From assembly GCA_014529385.2 (NCBI GenBank), contig CM043949.1, positions 149,337,850 to 149,401,849 of the forward strand: 64,000 nt of DNA. The letters are read 5' to 3'. Both the position numbers and the translations under genes were made by a program. This document shows, piece by piece, positions 58,430 to 64,000 of this stretch. The notes beneath the pieces are model-generated. The model was given only the letters and a program-made list of their open reading frames with translations. It had not been told where the DNA came from and did no database searches. The stretch's first letter is position 1; every line of letters begins with the position of its first letter. Origin of the DNA: Adiantum capillus-veneris (lineage: Eukaryota; Streptophyta; Polypodiopsida; Polypodiales; Pteridaceae).

Positions 58430-58808
58430 TGTTGAAAATTTGTGTTTGAGCCCATACCATAGAGCTCTCCCCTTACTCTACCTGGTCTAGATCCAGTGTA
58501 TCTGCCTACTAGACATGCCTACTTGATTATGCCACACATACACCCATGGAGAGGTATGCACAACCTTTAGCTGATTTCAGTTGATTTTGATGCTTCCTAT
58601 AACTTGTGATGTCATCCAAAACTTTCCCCATAAGCCTATATAATGTCTCACTATGTACTAGCATTGGTGTTCAATAATCAATCCAGTTTATACCTATTTT
58701 CTTTGTTCATTGAGTCTCCTAATTGGGCTTGGTGTGGCAGCACATGATGCTCTCACCATCACCATGAATGCTAGCCTAATCTATCCACCCTAATCTATAT
58801 AATCATCA
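58430..58808 (+). repeat. 3' LTR of the gag-only element
   Basis: TGTTGAAAATTTGTG...TAATCATCA follows directly on a purine tract (ATAGGGGAGGA). A TATATAA box lies at 58637-58643, equivalent to that of the 5' LTR. Confidence 0.9.
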
Positions 58809-58959
58809 ATTTATTGCACACCAGTGTGCTCCCTGCTACATCTAAGGGGGGTGAGCTGGGCAGCTTTCCTATGTCCTTTCCCCATCCTCTCTCTTTTGGG
58901 AGAGAATGTGGACAATGTGACCTGCTTGCAAATATCTCCTTATGAGCTTATTGTGGCTT

Positions 58960-60250
58960 GCTCGATAGCCTAGCTACGGGGTGGTGGAAGTTAACTCTTG
59001 GATTGCAAAACTTTCCCATGGATCATGATCCATCCTCGTAATGTGTGGGCTATTGGGTGGGGTGATCCTGACACTACCTAACGTGAGAGCCTTGCTTTCG
59101 GTGTTTAGCGACATGGTACAACATTGATCATGGATCACAATCCTTGGTCTACACACAAATTGTGATCCTTCGTCTACACACTGATTGCAATCCTTCACTT
59201 GCAAGTGCACTGATTTAAAAGAAACCAAACAAACAAACAATGTAAGAAAGCAAAATTTTACGCGCCAACTTTTCTATCTTTGTTTCTTAGCCTTAAGTCT
59301 TGGTCACATCGGCCGAGGCCTAGACATGGATAAAACACTAGCAATGGCTGTTGATGAAAAACCCATTGGCATGGAAGAGAAAATTAATCTGATGTTAATG
59401 CCCCAGGGTTCGAGAAGATCATGAAGCCATCCTCCTTTGGAGTACGTACTCTAACAACAAAGATCTTGCATGAGGTGAACATGTTCAGCAAGAAAAATAC
59501 TAAGGATGGGTATGTCATGCAAGTTGATTTCACTTATGAGCTAGTGTTGCAAGTCTTAGAGATGTGTTTCGCTCTCTCAATGGTTCAATTCTTTATGGTC
59601 CTACAAATGTCTTCCCAGGTCTTATGGGATTGGGCTATAGCGGCAACAAAGAACATAATCGCAATCTCCCATTTTACAACAATTGGCAAGGGGTTCTATG
59701 TGGTCGAGTGACTTTCTGAGCACACAGTTCAGGACCTGGTTATTGGAGGTGGTATCTAGGGAGCATCTTACTTTGTGTATGCAATACTATGGTTGCCCAA
59801 GTTTTGTCGAGATGAAGAATTTATGAACTTCTGCCCAATGTGGGTCACACTTAAGAGTCTTCCTCTTTGAATTCGGGGCCATGTGGACACTATGGCCAAT
59901 CTGATGGGCTCGATGCTTTTCTATCTAAAGATGTATCATGTTAGGTCGGACTTGGATGTGAAAGTGTGCATTATATGGGACGTGTGCATACTTATCCCCA
60001 AATTTCTAGATTCAATATGGGAGATTTTGGTGCCTATCGACAAAAGATGGCTTTTACTTCATTCCCCAACACTTGCTATAAATGTCAAAGAATTGGACAC
60101 TATGCGAATAATTTCCACAATGCTGAAGTGGCCCACAATAAGGTGGTCATGAAGACATGGAGACGTGTTTCTGGGGATATCGTGCCTCCTAAGACCTCCA
60201 AAAAGCCTACTATGGAAGCTGGTGATAGTGAGATGACATGAGGTGGGATT
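58960..60250 (+). pseudogene. Plant LINE ORF1 remnant (DUF4283-like with zinc knuckle)
   Basis: Words across frames (MWVTLKSLPL near 59840; ANLMGSMLFYLKMY near 59895; FGAYRQKMAFTSFPNT near 60030) lead to a knuckle CYKCQRIGHYANNFH near 60080-60120. In it the last zinc ligand Cys is replaced by Phe. This is the DUF4283-plus-CCHC layout of plant L1 ORF1, a different ORF1 type from that at 23633. Many stops occur. The segment before about 59290 is only weakly supported. Confidence 0.6.
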
Positions 60251-60715
60251 AACAAAGAGTCTGGGAACCCTTGAGAAAAGATGTTTATAAGCATAAGTGC
60301 TCCACACATGAGATTGTGGATCAGTTACTTTCGCTTCTGTATTCAACCATGGAGAAGGAGACACCCAATTAATCCTCCAAGCAGCCTAACATTACTATCG
60401 ATAAAGTGCAGGTCCAAAAGTTAGATCTCATTGGACATGCGATAAATGTTGTGGGACATTCCACCAACACTATTAGTTTGCTAAAAGGAAAGAAGAACAA
60501 AAAGTGATGCTTGATGGTTCTCTTGTCGGTGGTATTCTGTTGTTGTAGCTTTGACTTGGCGATCAAGGGTCTGCAATGTGGCAGGGCTCGCCTCTTGTTG
60601 AAAACCCCAAGTAAGGAAGTTCCTTGAAAGGAGCATGGTTGCCTATGTGATCCTTTTTTGTTTCTTAATATATATATATATACACTCATTGTTGTGAATT
60701 TGAGAGAAGAAACTT
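60251..60715. other. No recognisable gene
   Basis: Decayed sequence after the LINE ORF1 relic. It includes a short (TA)n tract near 60669. Confidence 0.5.
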
Positions 60716-60990
60716 TTACATTAAGGATAATCTGGAGGTGAAACCTTGTATTGATCTTTCAATAATAAGGGGAGAGATGATAGTAGAGACTCCGTGACCT
60801 TGACAAAAGAAAATTAATTGATCAAAGATAACAACTAGTGGCACTTTGAAGCTGCAAAAAATATTATCAATGTAGAAAGAAAAAACTTTTCTAGATGTAA
60901 CCTCCTTCAATATTTTGGATATTTCCACCCATCTAGTAAGGTAGTTGTTGAACTTTCATGCCAACTCAGCAGGACCTCCACTAACCCATC
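60716..60990 (-). pseudogene. Ty3/gypsy integrase fragment
   Basis: The minus strand encodes YLTRWVEISKILKEVTSRKVFSFYID, then IFCSFKVPLVVIFDQ. This parallels the gypsy integrase core 'YFTKWVEA.PLK....V..F....I..RFG.P..I..D'. The catalytic Asp context is only partly preserved, and neighbouring integrase motifs were not found. Confidence 0.6.
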
Positions 60991-63795
60991 ACTAGCATAA
61001 TTCACTTATTGGTTTAATATAGCAATGAGAAATGGAGGATAATTTTTCTCGTCATGTGCTCCACTATATGGAAAATTTATTCCACTCCTCCATCTGCATG
61101 AGCTCTATCCATCAAACTAAGGCTCGGGTGGATTAAGGTTCTATGCAGAGAGAATTAGAGCTCTGAGTGACATTGATAGCACACAGAACACAAAGTGTAG
61201 CACATAGTGATCGGAGTAGACACAGTGTATTAAGGTTATGTGCAAAGAGAATCAGAGCTTTGAGTGACCTGGATAGCACATAGAAAACGTGTAGCACACA
61301 ATGATCGGAGTATAGAGAGAAGAGGGATCATGGAGAGTTCATAGAAACTCTATGTGTGTGTGTGTGTGTGTATAGATGTTTTATCTTAATTTATAAGACA
61401 TAATTGAACTTTTACATTCAAAAGATACCTAGCTCTAGAGTAAGGGACATGATAAGTACAAAAACAACTCAGTCTTAGAATTATCTTTGTACAATGCTTG
61501 TATGAATGAAGTCTCATTCCAGTATACAGATATCAGAAGTACTTCCCTTGCAGTAGGTGTATGTGTAATCCTATATTGGACAATTGTTAAAAGCAAAAAA
61601 AACCTTCCAATATAAGATAGAGTTCTTACCTGCATCCATCCAGGCAAGACATAGCCTTGGATGTGTTTTACAAGTATTAATGGACTATACCAGTTGTTAT
61701 CCATGTCCATCTTACAAACTTAAAAAAAAAAACTTATAAGCTTAGTCCAAAAGTAGTTTATGTGTTCTAAAATTCTTTTCCTTTTATAAAAATCCCCCCA
61801 AAGTTTTTAGCAAAATATTGTTATTTTGATTCATCACCGCTTCTAATTCAAGTGTCTTAAACTCCCATTATCATCTTTAACAGTTTATTTAGTTTATCTT
61901 TCAAGGTTACTAAAGCTTCACCATAAGAAGCTATAGAAGAAGCTTTTCTTTAAAAAATTCCTTTGATAGTTCAAAATAACAAGCTCTTTTTTTTCTTGTT
62001 TAGGTCAAGTACAGTTGGTGCCCTTCATCGTACAAGGAATCCAAATCATCCCTCAGTTTGTATATCACTTACCTTAAATCTCTCTTAGCATGCCAAGTGG
62101 CAAGGAACCCTTGCAGTGTCAAGCCAATCCTTAACTCAAATCATGAAGCCAAAGGAATATGAGTCCATAGAGTTTTAGTTTCCAATTTCACCTGTCCTTG
62201 TGAATGAAAAAGTACTGTAACACCTTATCAAGATTCCCAGTAATGAAATAAGTCCAGTAATTGTAAGCAACCGGGCCAAAAAGCCTCAAAACCAAATAAC
62301 TAACAACAATCCAATATTTGTATCCAGCCAGACCAAGCCCTTAGTTTACCATAGGACAGAATGGTGCACGCATAGTAACCAGTAGCAAGTTTAAAACTAG
62401 AAGATACCTGCTGTAAACCCACCCTCATTAGAGATTCCTTAGAATGAATATGGTGTTTTAAGTAGCAGGGGTAACCACAAAAAGCCTTCAAGTTGGCCTT
62501 ATCCGATTTACGAGATAAGGACCAAAAATCCATAGTAGTGCCTCCATTTAAGCAATGCTAACCAAACAGATGTTCTAACCAAGTAAAGTGGCATGTTATG
62601 CTACCCCATACAATGGTTCCAACTAAAGCTCTATTATGCATAGACGGGATACTTACCTTCTCAGTGGGCAAGGAAATCACCACACAGTATAGTAAGCCAA
62701 TCGATATTGTAGGGTTTATCAGTAAAAGCAAATGAGAGGATACCTTCATAATGGGCAAAAAAATACATACCATGACAAAGTTCAGTAAGCCAACCTACTT
62801 GATATAGTGTAGGTCACATGTGTAAAACCTTTCAAGGTTTAAATAAACCATCAATGCTTTTGGTACCATATTACTCCTATGCGAGCCAAGAGGCAGGTAC
62901 CATAACATCTTCCCACATGTTATAGCATAGAAATTAATGCAGTCCCCCTTGTTTATGACCAAAAAATGCCAAAACCAAAAGATTTCAAAAAAAAATCCGT
63001 GAACCAGAATAAGTTTTTAGAAGGTGATTAAAGGAACCCAATGTTTCAAGCCACTGCACTGTAGCCCAATTTTAAGCTAATGAACAGTCTACACAGTGCA
63101 GCCAAAAAGAAAACCAGTAGTACGATACAAGCCATGCCCAAAGCATGTTTACACCTCAATATTGTTAACTATGCAAGTCACACATAGCCAGCATACTGGG
63201 CTCAACGAGTTATAGGCAGTGAGGAAAGCCCAACTGTTAACGCAATGCTACCCCACACCATTGTACTTACCAACCATCCATCTTTTAACAAGTTCTGCTA
63301 AGTTGAGTCAAACCACGGAATGGGCCATACCATCTGTCTGATAGAACAACACCATAACAGCTACATTGCCCTTAAATTAAGATTGCAGTGAAACTCATGA
63401 TAGCAAGCAAAGTAGCCTACCTTTGTTGTTTGTGTTGCAAGCTTCATATTTTGGTGCAGTTGAGAATAGATACACAGTCCTTTACAATTTACGCAAGAAA
63501 AAAATCACACAAGGCTAAGTGAGGGATAGAGTGCACCCTCACCTCTTAAATAGAAGAAGGAGGAAGGCTGCCATCACTGTGTGGCATGTAGAGAGTATTG
63601 AGTGGAGCGAGCCCCTCCTGGGGATCCGCGAATGCGAGGCCACCTGTGACACGGTTTGCCAAGGTGAAAACCACCATAGTGTCTCCACGACCAGGTTTAC
63701 AAAAGGTAGTATATTACTTTTTTAGGTTTTTAATACCTCTCATGATTTATAAGGGCACTATCCCACGATGGATGCCCTATATGGTGAAACTAGGA
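60991..63795. other. AT-rich spacer without supported genes
   Basis: A repeated ~90-bp phrase (AATCAGAGCT/AGCACACA words) occurs near 61140-61310, and a short GT run near 61350. Open frames (for example 61435-61710 minus) are unrecognised. The rest looks like decayed intergenic or intronic sequence. Confidence 0.45.
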
Positions 63796-63797
63796 AG

Positions 63798-63799
63798 CA

Positions 63800-63856
<57 letters not shown>

Positions 63857-63866
63857 GAGAGAGAGT
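63798..63866. repeat. Compound (GT)n(GA)n microsatellite
   Basis: About 24 bp of GT followed by about 45 bp of GA with one CAGA interruption. Confidence 0.95.
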
Positions 63867-64000
63867 TGAAACTCTCATCCACATCCCAGATTCATTTCAA
63901 TTCCTATTATTTCTTCAGCTTCCTCGTATTTCTCGGAGTCTTCCCATCACGTGTCATATAGTTTTACCCCCCTTTTAAAGCATTTTCTACCCTTAGAATC

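Larger units (their letters stand above)
54253..58808 (+). mobile_element. Gag-only copia-related LTR element (TR-GAG type)
   Basis: 5' LTR 54253-54658 and 3' LTR 58430-58808, both TGTTG...TCATCA. The primer-binding site TGGTATAAGAGC (56255-56266) is displaced from the 5' LTR by a solo LTR. Gag is at about 57374-58153 and a polypurine tract at about 58418-58429. No protease, integrase or RT lies between gag and the 3' LTR, so it depended on an autonomous partner. The LTR copies differ visibly (379 versus 406 bp), suggesting age. No clear target duplication was found. Confidence 0.88.

Noticed and set aside
54253-58808. Target-site duplication for the gag-only element
   Set aside because: The flanking bases (GTTTG and ATTTA) do not match; either diverged or the element was rearranged, so none is claimed.

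Overview
The window reads as a repeat-rich nuclear region of a land plant. Supporting signs are degenerate plant-type pentatricopeptide (PPR) coding repeats containing the 'DMYAKCG' signature, copia and gypsy LTR retrotransposons primed by initiator tRNA-Met, an 11-kb hAT transposon, and very many CT/GA microsatellites. The PPR style and the LINE content would suit a fern or lycophyte, but I cannot fix the lineage from sequence alone. I see no intact conventional host gene. Almost everything recognisable is a transposable element or a broken gene.

Layout. 1-3512: a minus-strand Ty1/copia element (integrase, protease, gag, tRNA-Met primer site, short LTR), cut by the window start. It appears to sit inside the 3' LTR of a minus-strand Ty3/gypsy element (3513-8637), whose pol is itself split by a solo LTR (4872-6094) and an LTR fragment (4083-4540). 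9091-14335: head-to-tail PPR pseudogene units, interrupted by a solo LTR (11146-12304, site duplication CTTTG), a 404-bp inverted-terminal element carrying a tRNA-like promoter (12660-13063), and a patch of TTAGGG repeats (13839-14007). 14336-23400: LINE and LTR debris, a tRNA-Lys-like relic (about 16792) and a large perfect hairpin flanked by (CT)n and (GA)n (19004-19485). 23395-28490: an L1-type LINE with ORF1, AP endonuclease, reverse transcriptase and a C-terminal zinc knuckle, all broken. 28560-43220: LINE fragments repeatedly split by LTR insertions with clear target duplications (30982-32182, AGGCA; 32935-36642, TGGCA).

The standout is 43231-54191, a hAT-superfamily transposon about 11 kb long. 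Its ends begin CAGGGATTT and it is flanked by a perfect 8-bp duplication (CGTGATTG at 43223-43230 and 54192-54199). Besides a BED-finger/hAT transposase on the plus strand it carries, on the minus strand, a RING-finger coiled-coil protein (intact 323-codon ORF) and an atypical protein-kinase-like gene (HND/DWG motifs, broken) with a preceding 187-codon ORF. Related GC-rich boxes lie next to TATA boxes at both outer ends of the gene block, and three separate tandem-repeat arrays lie in its spacers. Nested in its right end is a 1.3-kb TTAA-flanked inverted-terminal element with piggyBac-like architecture (52829-54147).

54253-58808 is a copia-related LTR element with only a gag gene (TR-GAG type), whose start was split by a 1.6-kb solo LTR (54659-56247, site duplication CATCA). 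58960-64000 holds a degraded plant LINE ORF1 (CCHC), a gypsy integrase fragment and otherwise featureless AT-rich sequence.
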